Shown: positions 53,153 to 62,500 of the stretch, piece by piece
How the letters are laid out: every line of letters begins with the position of its first letter
Numbering within the stretch: the first letter of the stretch is position 1
Assembly (NCBI GenBank): GCA_017445845.1
Contig: JAFSRY010000004.1
Span: 1-64,000, forward strand
Direction: 5' to 3'
Source of the DNA: Prevotella sp.
GTDB taxonomy: Bacteria; Bacteroidota; Bacteroidia; Bacteroidales; Bacteroidaceae
Length of the DNA stretch: 64,000 nucleotides
Program-made: the position numbers and the translations under genes
The notes under the pieces: generated by a model
Databases searched by the model: none
Seen by the model: only the letters and a program-made list of their open reading frames with translations
Told to the model about the DNA's origin: nothing

Positions 53153-53863
53153 TCAATTGTGTACGAGGGTCCCGATGGGTTCGCCGTCGATGACTTTGCG
53201 CAGGTTGCCATTCTTGTCCATATTGAAGACATAGATGGGCAGGTTGTTGTCTTGGCACATGCAGATGGCGGTGAGGTCCATCACTTTCAGACCGCGGCTG
53301 AGCACTTCTTTGTAAGTGATTTCGTCGAACTTCACGGCGGTCGGGTCTTTCTCCGGGTCTGCTGTGTAGACACCGTCGACGCGAGTACCCTTCAGCATGA
53401 CGTCGGCTTCAATCTCAATACCTCGCAATGACGATCCCGTGTCGGTGGTGAAATAAGGAGAGCCCGTGCCTGCAGAGAAGATGCATACTTTTCCGTCTTT
53501 CATGGCATCGATGGCCCGCCATTTGGTATAGAACTCGCCGACAGGTTCCATGCGGATAGCGGTGAGCACCTTGTTGGGCACACCTTCAGCATCGAGGGCC
53601 GACGAGAGGGCCAAGGAGTTGATGACCGTTGCCATCATTCCCATTTGGTCGCCTTTCACACGGTCGAAGCCCTTCTTCGCACCGCTGAGTCCACGGAAGA
53701 TGTTGCCACCGCCAATGACGATACCAATCTCCACACCCATGTCATGGATTTCCTTAATCTGTTGTGCATACTGGCCAAGGCGTTCGGGATCGATGCCGTG
53801 ACCTTGCTGTCCCATGAGGCTTTCGCCCGACAGTTTGAGTAGAATTCGTTTAAATCTTGGCAT
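53153..53863 (-). CDS. pyrH: UMP kinase
   Basis: 236 aa with ILLKLSGESLMG at the start, IGGGNIFRG and FDRVKGDQMGMMATVINSLAL, the signatures of bacterial UMP kinases of the amino-acid kinase fold. It phosphorylates UMP to UDP and is essential in pyrimidine synthesis. birA lies upstream on the same strand with a 28-bp gap that contains an intergenic repeat. Confidence 0.97.
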   Translation of the reverse strand: MPRFKRILLKLSGESLMGQQGHGIDPERLGQYAQQIKEIHDMGVEIGIVIGGGNIFRGLSGAKKGFDRVKGDQMGMMATVINSLALSSALDAEGVPNKVLTAIRMEPVGEFYTKWRAIDAMKDGKVCIFSAGTGSPYFTTDTGSSLRGIEIEADVMLKGTRVDGVYTADPEKDPTAVKFDEITYKEVLSRGLKVMDLTAICMCQDNNLPIYVFNMDKNGNLRKVIDGEPIGTLVHN

Positions 53864-53891
53864 AATTTTTACTTGTCTACTTGTTTACTAA

Positions 53892-54653
53892 TCATAATTT
53901 CTCATTTCTCACTTCCTTGAAGGCATAGATGCGTTCGTGGCCGTCGGTGTCGCGAAGGATAATGCGTCCGTCGGGCTTGACGCCTGCTATTTCAGCCTCG
54001 AAGTCACCGTCCTTGTCGCTGTAGTGGTGAAACCCCGTGCGGCGATAGAGTGCCAGCTGGTACTCTTCCGACAGGTCGTCGACGGCATTGAGCCGCCGTT
54101 CCATCTCATCGATGATGTCAGCCAGCAAAGCCTCGCGGTCGAACTCGTGGCCGGCTATCTGGCACATTGAAACTGGATTGGGTGCATCGCTCAGAAACTC
54201 CCGTTGGTTGATATTCAGACCAATGCCGATGATGGAGCTGTCGATGAGAGCCCCTTTCAGTCTGTTCTCGATGAGAATGCCGGCCATCTTCCGGTCTTGC
54301 CAGTAGATGTCGTTCGGCCATTTCACAGTGATGACCGTCTGGAGCCATCGTGTCAGTACGTCGCGCAGGGCAAGGGCTACGGCCATTGAGATGCGGAACT
54401 GTCGCCTGGCCGGCAGGTCGTGGGGATGATGGCGCATAGAGAACAGCAGGTTCTTGCCCCGTTCCGACTCCCAGGAGTTCGAACCGCAGCCGCGACCAGC
54501 CGATTGGAAATCGGTCCAGACCACCATGTCATGCGGACCGTCGTGGTCGCGCAGCCATTGGTTGGTAGAGACTGTCTCGTCAAGTTTCAATCGTTGGATT
54601 TCATCCTTCGATTTCTCGCCATGACAGGCATCAAGCAAGCTTGGTCTGCTCAT
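53892..54653 (-). CDS. birA: Biotin--[acetyl-CoA-carboxylase] ligase
   Basis: 253 aa. The catalytic core shows TDFQSAGRGCGSNSWES (GRGR-like biotin-binding loop), KWPNDIYWQDRKMAGILIE and GIGLNINQ. It attaches biotin to the carboxylase carrier protein. There is no N-terminal HTH domain, so it is the non-regulatory type. The first ~19 residues (MSRPSLLDACHGEKSKDEI) are encoded by a 77-bp repeat shared with the end of tsaE; the usual enzyme would begin near LKLDETVSTNQWL. An alternative downstream start is thus possible. Confidence 0.92.
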   Translation of the reverse strand: MSRPSLLDACHGEKSKDEIQRLKLDETVSTNQWLRDHDGPHDMVVWTDFQSAGRGCGSNSWESERGKNLLFSMRHHPHDLPARRQFRISMAVALALRDVLTRWLQTVITVKWPNDIYWQDRKMAGILIENRLKGALIDSSIIGIGLNINQREFLSDAPNPVSMCQIAGHEFDREALLADIIDEMERRLNAVDDLSEEYQLALYRRTGFHHYSDKDGDFEAEIAGVKPDGRIILRDTDGHERIYAFKEVRNEKL

Positions 54654-54826
54654 TTGGCTTAACGAAATAGTTGGATTTCATCCTTCGATTTCTCGCCATG
54701 ACAGGCATCAAGCAAGCTTGGTCCGCTCATTTGGCTTAACGAAATCGTTGGATTTTCATCCTTCGATTTCTCGCCATGACAGACATCAAGCAAGCTTGGT
54801 CTGCTCATTTGGCTTAACGAAATCGT
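54594..54826. repeat. Three tandem copies of a 77-78-bp repeat across tsaE and birA
   Basis: Copies begin at 54594, 54671 and 54748, each with the block TTGGATTTCATCCTTCGATT and later CTCATTTGGCTTAACGAAAT. The third copy has one extra T. They encode the repeated peptide SLLD(A/V)CHGEKSKDE: two copies in the TsaE C-terminus and one in the BirA N-terminus. The period is not a multiple of three, so reading frame changes between copies, and the TsaE stop falls at a copy boundary. Confidence 0.9.
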
Positions 54827-55225
54827 TCTGCTACCATCGCTCTCTACATTCATATATACGCGCATGGCATCGTCGGGCAACAGCGTTTCGATGAGCTCCG
54901 GCCATTCGATGAGGCACAGCCGGCCTGAAAAGAAGTAGTCCTCGTAGCCCATGTCGTAGACCTCCTCCAGTCGCTTGATACGGTAGAAGTCAAAGTGGCA
55001 GATGCCGCCCGTCACCCCACTTGCCTCATACTCGTTGACGATGGCGAAGGTTGGCGACGTGATGACATCATGCACACCCAGCTGCTCGCACAATGCCTTG
55101 ATGAACGTCGTCTTGCCAACCCCCATCTTTCCGTAGAAGGCGATGACGCGCGCCGGGCCCATTGCGGCAATGAACTGCCGGGCAGCCTCGTCAATCTGTC
55201 CGAGCTCTCTGATTGTTATTTTCAT
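54659..55225 (-). CDS. tsaE: tRNA threonylcarbamoyladenosine biosynthesis ATPase
   Basis: 188 aa from ATG 55225. Walker A is FYGKMGVGKTTFI, and ITSPTFAIVNEY and IEWPELI are TsaE signatures. With TsaB and TsaD it makes the t6A37 modification of tRNA. Usual length is ~140-150 aa; the extra C-terminal ~45 residues come from two copies of the 77-bp repeat (SLLDVCHGEKSKDE and SLLDACHGEKSKDE). The core is intact. A good promoter lies just upstream at 55246-55277. Confidence 0.93.
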   Translation of the reverse strand: MKITIRELGQIDEAARQFIAAMGPARVIAFYGKMGVGKTTFIKALCEQLGVHDVITSPTFAIVNEYEASGVTGGICHFDFYRIKRLEEVYDMGYEDYFFSGRLCLIEWPELIETLLPDDAMRVYMNVESDGSRTISLSQMSRPSLLDVCHGEKSKDENPTISLSQMSGPSLLDACHGEKSKDEIQLFR

Positions 55226-55245
55226 GACTATACTGAATTTATGTG

Positions 55246-55277
55246 CAAAACTAAAAACATTTTTCCAAACGGCCAAA
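55246..55277 (-). promoter_or_regulatory. Promoter of tsaE (TTTG-N20-TAGTTTTG)
   Basis: On the minus strand TTTG (55277-55274) and TAGTTTTG (55253-55246) are 20 nt apart, matching the Bacteroidetes consensus. The tsaE start is ~20 bp downstream, giving a short leader. Confidence 0.75.
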
Positions 55278-55298
55278 CTTTTTGGGTGAAAAATATAT

Positions 55299-55346
55299 TA
55301 GTAGACAAGTTGACGAGTAAACAAGTTGTTACTCATTTCTCATTAC
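55299..55346. repeat. Intergenic repeat copy downstream of amylase gene
   Basis: GTAGACAAGTTGACGAGTAA followed by ACAAGTTGTTACTCATTTC and TCATTAC, similar to the copy between pssA and psd. Its end overlaps the end of the amylase gene (stop at 55329). Confidence 0.7.
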
Positions 55347-57893
55347 TTTCTTACCGTTTGCAATGGTGATGCCGCGGTAGTTTCCATTGACGCGTTGTCC
55401 CTGCAGGTTGTAAAGAGGCTGCTCACGGGCAGGGCTGTCAGTGGGAGACACCGTCAGTCCCGTCAGGTCGGTGACAGTGTGATCGTATTTGCCTTCGATG
55501 TAGTAGCCGTGATTGACATATTGCAGGTCGGATGACTGGTTTTGCCCTGTCGGTACGAAAATGAGGCCGGTGGGAGGGTTCTGATAAGTTGGTCCGTCAT
55601 AGGTCCATTTAAGGATGCGACGCTGACCGTCGGCAGTTTTTCCCATGACCTGCATCGATGGCTTGGAATTCCAACTGCCTCCCGTGAAGTTTTCCTTTGC
55701 GTTCCATACCCAGATGGTAGCCCCCTTGTATTGTGTTTCAAGGAATACAGAGAGTTCGCTGTCGGCAACAGTAGGCGTATAGACTTCCAGCTGATCGAGC
55801 CCGGTGTCTGTCCATTCAGGGTCGCCATTATTCTCAGAGTCCTCTTCCTCCGTTCCGTCCCAATGGGGTGTTGCTGCTTCGGCAGGTGTGGTGTCGTAGA
55901 GATAGTGTCCGCTGTCACCCACTTTGCCTGGAGCCTTAGTCTTGTCGGTAGTGAGCACATAGACGCGCATATTTCCTTTACCTTTACATGCAGCCTTGAG
56001 GGTTCCGTCGCTAACTGTCTTTACGTCACCCGTCACGCAGTCTGTATAGGTTCCGTTGAGAATGTCCGTAAAGGTGGCATCGCCACTGATGGTGACGAGG
56101 ACATAGCTGTCGGTGTCGTCGTCGGTGTAGCGTCGCTTAAAGGCATAGGCTCCCGAACATCCGTCGGTGCTATATTGTCCCTTTCTCAAGGCGGGCACTG
56201 CAGCCCGGATGAGGTTCAGCCGTCGGATGTGCTGGGCCAAAGGGTGGGAGAGTGTCTGCGCCATGTTGCCTGTAGCATTGGCATACTGGCCGAAGTCTGT
56301 TGTCTCGATACTTCCCTTGATATATCCGCCATAGTAGGCGCGACCCGTGTTGCGAAGCGCTTCGCTGGTTCCTCGGTCGATATCCTTTCCCTTGCGGAAC
56401 TCTATCTCACTGCCGTAGAAAACGCAAGGGATGCCGCGGAAGGTGAACATCAAGTCGAGGTTTTCGGCCCATGTGACCTGTGGCTGTGCAAAACGCTGAC
56501 TCTCCGGGGCACCATTGGGGGCGTAGTCGTGAGAGTCTACATAAACAACATTCATGGTGGCATCGTTGTAATATTGGTCACCTTTGCGGATACCCCATGC
56601 TGATGCAATGTCTTTGAAACAGTGGTGCATGGGGAAGTCGATGACACTCAGTCCTGAGAATTGTGAGTAGTCGGGCTGATGATAGTCGTTGCCGCTGAGG
56701 AATGCATTCTCTGAGGTCGGCTGCCGAGACTCCGTTCCTTCTGCATTGTCGTGGTATTGTTCCTCACAGCTTTTCATGTTGACGTGTTCGAAATCAGTGC
56801 TCTCGTTGGAAGGCACCTTCAGTCCATCCCATGACGCTCCGTCGTAGCTCCATGCATAGTCCTTCTGCTCTTTCCAAGTATAGAAAGGGCAAGAGAGGGC
56901 TGGCTGCTGCCGATACCACCAATGGGTAAATCGAGCGCAGATCTCGGCATACATAAAGAAGGGTGTACCGCCTCGCTTTTCCTTTGCTGCTTCTGCTGCT
57001 GCCTGGAATTGGGGGAGAAAGTTGTTGTTGAAGGTCAGCCGGGCAATATGTCCACCAGTATCTATTCGAAAGCCGTCGACGCCCATATTAATAAAAGATG
57101 TATAGCAGCGTACAAGGTAGTCGCTGACCTGTGGGTTCTCTGTGTTCAGGTCGACGCAGTCGCCGGCGATTTGAGCCCACCATCGTGTTTCGTTGTCCCA
57201 GTTGAAGTTTCCGAAGTGGTGCCAGTAGTTATGGATGTCGTTCTGTGTATTGTTGTGATGGTCCTTCATCTGAACAAGCCGGGCGTCATACTGTTCGCCT
57301 CCGCTCAAGTCGGCATAGTTGTCGGGTAGCCGGCCGCCTTTTGTCTTTGTCAGCGGAACCATGCATTCCGACATGTGACTCTGTGGCTTGGTGAAGTCTC
57401 GTTCAAAGAGTTTGCAGAGGTTTTCCTCTCCATAATTACCGGTATGGTTGATGACAATATCGACAATCAGTTTCATGTCTCGCTTGTGTACTTCGTCGAC
57501 GAGTGTTTGCAGCGTTACGTCGTCGCTTTCAAGCCTTCTGTCCACTTTCGAGAAGTTAAGGGCATGGTAGCCATGATAGTCGTAGCCCGATGCGTTCTGC
57601 ACAACGGGGGTTATCCAGATGGCGGTAAATCCGAGGGCCTTGATATAGTCGAGTTTCTCGATGAGTCCCTTGAAGTCGCCACGCCATGCAGGGTCGCCGG
57701 CATTTCGCTCGCGGTTGTCCCAGCATTGGGTGTTGTTCGACGGGTCGCCGTCATAGAAGCGTGTGGGCAACAGAAAATAGATGGTTTCGTCGCGGAAGTC
57801 GGAGCGGTTGCCATGAAAAGTCTGTGCCATCAAGGTATTGCAGGCTAATATCAAGAGCCATGCTCCCAGAAGTCTGCTATGGTTGGTTTTCAT
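55329..57893 (-). CDS. Secreted alpha-amylase (GH13) with starch-binding-like domain
   Basis: 854 aa with signal peptide (LLGAWLLILACNTLMA). GH13 regions are present: DIVINHT (region I), GFRIDTGGH (region II, nucleophile Asp ~278), MYAEIC (region III, acid/base Glu ~315) and VVYVDSHD (region IV, Asp ~453). After the catalytic part, residues ~680-790 (ATIWVWNAKENFTGGSW, LIFVPTGQNQSS) resemble a CBM26-type starch-binding module. The C-terminus ends NLQGQRVNGNYRG...NGKKVMRNE, common in Prevotella secreted proteins. It hydrolyses starch-like alpha-1,4 glucans outside the cell or in the periplasm. Start overlaps the porX stop, so the two are co-transcribed. Confidence 0.93.
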   Translation of the reverse strand: MKTNHSRLLGAWLLILACNTLMAQTFHGNRSDFRDETIYFLLPTRFYDGDPSNNTQCWDNRERNAGDPAWRGDFKGLIEKLDYIKALGFTAIWITPVVQNASGYDYHGYHALNFSKVDRRLESDDVTLQTLVDEVHKRDMKLIVDIVINHTGNYGEENLCKLFERDFTKPQSHMSECMVPLTKTKGGRLPDNYADLSGGEQYDARLVQMKDHHNNTQNDIHNYWHHFGNFNWDNETRWWAQIAGDCVDLNTENPQVSDYLVRCYTSFINMGVDGFRIDTGGHIARLTFNNNFLPQFQAAAEAAKEKRGGTPFFMYAEICARFTHWWYRQQPALSCPFYTWKEQKDYAWSYDGASWDGLKVPSNESTDFEHVNMKSCEEQYHDNAEGTESRQPTSENAFLSGNDYHQPDYSQFSGLSVIDFPMHHCFKDIASAWGIRKGDQYYNDATMNVVYVDSHDYAPNGAPESQRFAQPQVTWAENLDLMFTFRGIPCVFYGSEIEFRKGKDIDRGTSEALRNTGRAYYGGYIKGSIETTDFGQYANATGNMAQTLSHPLAQHIRRLNLIRAAVPALRKGQYSTDGCSGAYAFKRRYTDDDTDSYVLVTISGDATFTDILNGTYTDCVTGDVKTVSDGTLKAACKGKGNMRVYVLTTDKTKAPGKVGDSGHYLYDTTPAEAATPHWDGTEEEDSENNGDPEWTDTGLDQLEVYTPTVADSELSVFLETQYKGATIWVWNAKENFTGGSWNSKPSMQVMGKTADGQRRILKWTYDGPTYQNPPTGLIFVPTGQNQSSDLQYVNHGYYIEGKYDHTVTDLTGLTVSPTDSPAREQPLYNLQGQRVNGNYRGITIANGKKVMRNE

Positions 57894-59449
57894 CTTTTTT
57901 TAGGTGTGAGTGTGATGAGTGGTATGAGCATTTCTTCCATTGAGATGCCTCCGTGTTGGAAGGTGTCCCGGTAGTAGGATACATAGTAGTTGTAGTTGTT
58001 GGGATAGGCGAAGAAGCTGTCGCCTGTTGCGAAGACGTAGCTGGTGGAGAGGTTTGGCGACGGCAGGTGGCCCTCGTGGGGGTTGCGGATGGTGAATACT
58101 TCTTTTGCGTTGTAGCTGAGGTTTCTTCCGAGTTTGTAGCGAAGGTTGGTATTGGTGTTTCTGTCGCCGATGATTTTGACGGGTTTGCCGACGCGTATGG
58201 AGCCGTGGTCGGTGGTGAGGATGATGTGGGAGCCTGTGTCGGCGAGTCTGCGGAAGAGTTCTGCGATGCCTGAGTGTCGGAACCAGGAGTGTGTGATGCT
58301 GCGGTAGGCTGACTCGTTGTTGGCGAGTTCGCGCACCATTTTGGACTCTGTTCGGGCGTGTGAGAGCATGTCGATGAAGTTGACGACGATGACGTTGAGG
58401 TCGTTGCCGGTGAGGGTGTTGAGTCGTTCGAGATAGCGTTCGGTGCCTGTGGAGTCGTTGATTTTGGTGTAGGAGAAGGTGTCGTGTCGTCGGTAGCGGT
58501 CGAGCTGTGTCTGTATGAGGGGTTCTTCGTTGAGGTTTTTCCCTTCTTCTTCGTCTTCGTCGACCCAGAGGTCCGGGAACATGCGTGCGATGTCTTCGGG
58601 CATGAGTCCGCTGAAGATGGCGTTGCGTGCGTACTGTGTGGCTGTTGGCAGGATGCTCATGTAGATGTCTTCGTCAATGTCGAAGAGAGCTGAGAGTTCG
58701 GCTTCGAGCACTCGCCACTGGTCGTAGCGGAAGTTGTCGATGACGATGAGGAATACTTTTTCTTTCCGGTCGAGCAGTGGGAAGAGTTTTTGTTTGAAGA
58801 GATGGGGTGAGAGAAGGGGCTGTGAGGAGTTCTGTGGCTGTTGTTGTTTCACCCACTGCATGTAGTTTTGCTTGACGAACTTGGCGAAGCCGATGTTGGC
58901 TTCTTCTTTCTGCCCGTGGAGGAGGTCGGTCATTGCGGAGTCGGTGGCGGAGAGGTCGAGTTCCCAACGGACGAGGCGTCGGTAGACTTCGCGCCAGTCG
59001 TCGAAGGTCTGGCATTGGCTGATTTGCATGGCGATGTCGAGATAGCTCTGCTGGTAGCCTGTCTGTGCGGCCTGTGTCTCGATGTCGCGCCGATGGATAT
59101 TCTTTTTCAGTGTCAGTATGATCTGGTTGGGGTTGACGGGCTTGATGAGATAGTCGGCTATTTTCGAACCGATGGCTTGGTTCATGATGTCTTCCTCTTC
59201 GCTCTTGGTGACCATGACGACGGGGGTGGCGGGCGTGATGTCCTTGATGCGGCGGAGGGTTTCAAGACCGGTGAGTCCTGGCATCATCTCGTCGAGGAGG
59301 ATGAGGTCGAAGCTCTGTCTGCGGCATTGGTCGATGGCATCGGTGCCGTTAGTGACGGTAACGACCTGATAGCCTTTTTTCTCGAGAAACAGTATGTGGG
59401 CCTTGAGAAGTTCTATCTCGTCGTCGACCCAGAGAAGTTTGTTGTTCAT
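57890..59449 (-). CDS. porX: PorX, response regulator with alkaline-phosphatase-like effector domain
   Basis: 519 aa from ATG 59449. Residues 1-120 form a receiver domain (LLWVDDE, Asp53 in LLLDEMMPG-type context, Lys in LIKPVNPN). The rest is a PglZ/alkaline-phosphatase-superfamily domain with VIDNFRYDQW (metal-binding Asp, nucleophile region), STMLPTATQYAR-like and LTTDHGS. PorX with kinase PorY regulates the type IX secretion system and cleaves a cyclic oligonucleotide in studied relatives. Presence agrees with porW upstream. The partner kinase is not clearly the one at 62973, which belongs to another pair. Confidence 0.93.
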   Translation of the reverse strand: MNNKLLWVDDEIELLKAHILFLEKKGYQVVTVTNGTDAIDQCRRQSFDLILLDEMMPGLTGLETLRRIKDITPATPVVMVTKSEEEDIMNQAIGSKIADYLIKPVNPNQIILTLKKNIHRRDIETQAAQTGYQQSYLDIAMQISQCQTFDDWREVYRRLVRWELDLSATDSAMTDLLHGQKEEANIGFAKFVKQNYMQWVKQQQPQNSSQPLLSPHLFKQKLFPLLDRKEKVFLIVIDNFRYDQWRVLEAELSALFDIDEDIYMSILPTATQYARNAIFSGLMPEDIARMFPDLWVDEDEEEGKNLNEEPLIQTQLDRYRRHDTFSYTKINDSTGTERYLERLNTLTGNDLNVIVVNFIDMLSHARTESKMVRELANNESAYRSITHSWFRHSGIAELFRRLADTGSHIILTTDHGSIRVGKPVKIIGDRNTNTNLRYKLGRNLSYNAKEVFTIRNPHEGHLPSPNLSTSYVFATGDSFFAYPNNYNYYVSYYRDTFQHGGISMEEMLIPLITLTPKKR

Positions 59450-59460
59450 AATTATTCTTT

Positions 59461-59545
59461 TAGTTGACAAGTGGACAAGTAAACAAGTTATTCCTCATTC
59501 CTCTTTCCTCATTTCTCATTACGACCAATCACTTGTCTACTTCTG
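59461..59545. repeat. Intergenic repeat between porX and porW
   Basis: GTTGACAAGTGGACAAGTAA followed by ACAAGTTATTCCTCATTCC, CTCATTTCTCATT and ACGACCAATCACTTGTC. The ACGACCAATCACTTGT part also occurs at 45229-45244, beside pssA. The ~100-bp gap has no gene. Confidence 0.65.
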
Positions 59546-59549
59546 ATTT

Positions 59550-62500
59550 TTAGAATCCGTCGAAGTCGTAGTATTCATCGTCAATCTCGTTGGGGATGAC
59601 GGGTTTCTTTGTCTTGTCATCAACGGGGATGATGATGTCGTCGTCGGTCTTGTCGGGCGTCAGCTTCTTTTCTTCTTCGACGATGATGATGTCGTCGTCG
59701 GTCTTGTTGGGCGTCAGCTTCTTTTCTTCTTCGATGATGATGATGTTGTCGTCGGTCTTGTCGGGCGTCAGCTTCTTTTCTTCTTCGACGATGATGATGT
59801 CGTCGTCGGTCTTGTCGGGCGTCAGTTTCTTTTCTTCTTCGACGATGATGATGTCGTCGTCGGTCTTGTCGGGCGTCAGCTTCTTTTCTTCTTCGATGAT
59901 GATGATGTCGTCGTCGGTCTTGTCAGGCGTCAGTTTCTTTTCTTCTTCGATGATGATGTCGTCGGTCTTGTCGGTCTTGTCGATGTTATCAACATTATCG
60001 AAGTATTCTGATTGATCGGAGTCCTCGGTGAAATCTGAGTTCTCGGTCTCTTCGGTGCCCTCTGATTCTTCTGGCTGGGGTTGGGCTTCCTCTTCTTCCT
60101 CCTCTTCAAGGATGGGTTCGAGTAGCAGGGGCAGGTCGCTGACGGGCAGGGGTGCAAAGTGCTCGTTGTAGAAGGCATCGTAGTCGTCGTAGCTGTAACG
60201 GGTTCCGAGCAACTGCAGGTTTTCTTGGCTGATGACGATGCTACGTCCGCCTCTGAGACTTCTGACGATGGGTGCATCTTTATGGAGGGCACGGGCATAT
60301 TGCAGTGCTTCGTCGTAGTTGCGGAATCCGCGCAGCGTCATTCGGTGGAGTCCTCCGTCATCTTCTATCTCGATGTCGAAGTTGCGCACGAGGTAGGAGG
60401 TGAAGTTGTAGCGTGCCACCTCATAGAGCAGCTGGTTTTCGTTGACGGAGTCGGGCATGTAGGCTATCATGTAGACGAAGTCGGTGTTGCGCTCTTCTGA
60501 GAACTGTCGGGCCTGCAGGGAGTCTTCGTCGCTCATGACGGCAGTGCGTCGTTGCCATACGTCACCGATGTCGAATTTACCGCCTCGCAGCCGTCGTCCT
60601 TGTTTGACACCGTTGATAATCATTCCTGCCAGTTCGCTGATTTTACCCGACGGGAACTGTTCGACGACGGCCGTCATCGACTCGAGGCAGCCTTCGGCAT
60701 CGCCGTCGTTGAGCTTGCTCAGTCCTTCGATGAAGATAAACTTGTCGCGGTTGGCCCCCAGTGGGAAGCGTGTTGCAGAGAACTTCGTGTTGGCGGTCAC
60801 TTCTTCGGTGCGGTCGGCTTTGAAGGCTTCGTAGGTGGCGGCATAGAGGGAGTCTTCGAGATGGAGTCCGAAGCGCGAGTTCTCTTCGAAGTTGGGGTCG
60901 GTGAGGAGTGTCGTCCACTGGCTTTCGGGATAGTGGTCTTGCAGTCGCTGGACGTAGGTTTGTGCAATGTCGTGCCCACCTTTTCGCGAATAGAGCAGGA
61001 AGAGGTGATAGAAGGCATTGTCGAGTCCTTCGTATTGGGGATAGTCGACGAGGAGGCGGGTGAATGCTTTCTCGCTGAGGCGCAGGTTGTCGAGTTTGTC
61101 CTTGAAGATGACGGCGGCATTGTAGAGTCCGTCTTGGATAATCTGGTGGCATTCTGCCTTCTGTTCGTCGCTGAAGGGTATCTGTGCCAAGTAGTATTCG
61201 CGTTTGTGGGGGTCGGTGGCAGCACTGTCGGTGACTTGCGATAGTGAGTCTTGGATGGCTTCAGCGACGCGGATGGAGTCGAGTTGTTCCTCGGTGAATC
61301 CGTTTTCGTCGCCAGCTTCCGCAACAACGCTCTTGTTGACGCGCTGCCAGTTGTCGACGTTCTCACGCTTGCCCCATAGCTTCTGGAACTGCGACTTGCC
61401 TTGGTTGACAGCCATCTGGTTGTAGAAATACCAAAGGCCGTTCTCCTGGGTGTTGGGGGTGGTGGGCTGGTTGTCGGGCCGGTTGTTGCCCGTCATGCCG
61501 CCGTTGCGCTGCTGCGTCTTCTCAGCCTCTTGCTCTGCCAGCCGGTCGCGCTCCTCCTTCTCCTTACGTTTGAGTTCATCGATGACGCGGTCGATGGCGG
61601 CATTGCGGTCGGCCTCGCTCATGGTGGAGAGTGCGAGCAGAGAGTCCTGCAGGTGGATGGCATCGGTGAAGGGTACCAGCTGGTCGAGCACCTGCGAGCG
61701 GTGGGAGAGTTGTTCGTAGTCGTCGCGTTCCTTGTCTAATAGTCCGATGGCTTCACCGTAACAGCGTTGCGCATCGTTATATTTCTCCAGGGTCCAGTAG
61801 ATGTCGCCGAGTCGCAGCAGGAGCACACCCTTTTCGATGCCGTTGCGTGTCGACTTGACGTTGCCCTTTTCATAAGCCGTGATGGCATTCAGCGTGTCGC
61901 GTTCCGACATGTAGATGTTTCCGATGGCATAGTAGACTTGGTCGAGATAGTCTTTGTTCTTGTCTGAGTAGGCCATGCGCTTCAAGCGGCTGATCATTTT
62001 CTTGCCCTGCGTGTCGGCATAGACCTCTGTCATGGCGATGCGGGCATTGAATTCCACTTCATAGGGCGGATTGAGCCGGATGACATGCTTGTAGGCTTTG
62101 TAGGCTTCTTCTTTCTGTCCGAGTGCGGCTTGCATCTGTCCCGTGAGGAACCATTCGCGTGCCTTCTGCTTTTTGCGCATCTCGTGGCGGATGACGTTGC
62201 GCAGTGCGGGGATGGCTTTTTCGTAGTCGTGCAGGTGGATGTAGTAGTCGGCCATGGTGTAGTCCCACTCTTTCTGTGCCCCAGGGTGAATGCTGTCGCG
62301 ACTCATGTTTCTGATGACATCCTCGGCATCGTAGAGCCAGTCGAGTTCGACATAGCTCTTGGCAAGCCAGGCACGGGCACGGCCATAGATGGCAGGCTGC
62401 GTCTGGTAGAGGCGGCTCATGTAGGAGAAGGTGGCGGCAGCCTCGTCGAAGTCACCCTTGAAGAACTGTGAGCGTCCCATCATCATCCATGCCTTCCACA

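Noticed and set aside
55542..56603. 353-codon plus-strand frame opposite the amylase gene
   Set aside because: Antisense to a complete GH13 enzyme; no start signal or recognisable domain.
59629..59970. Repeat array as CRISPR
   Set aside because: The units are contiguous coding repeats without spacers, in frame with porW.
59590..60015. 141-codon plus-strand frame opposite the porW repeats
   Set aside because: It is only the reverse reading of the 54-bp repeat and gives a repetitive SSVLSGVSFFSSST peptide.
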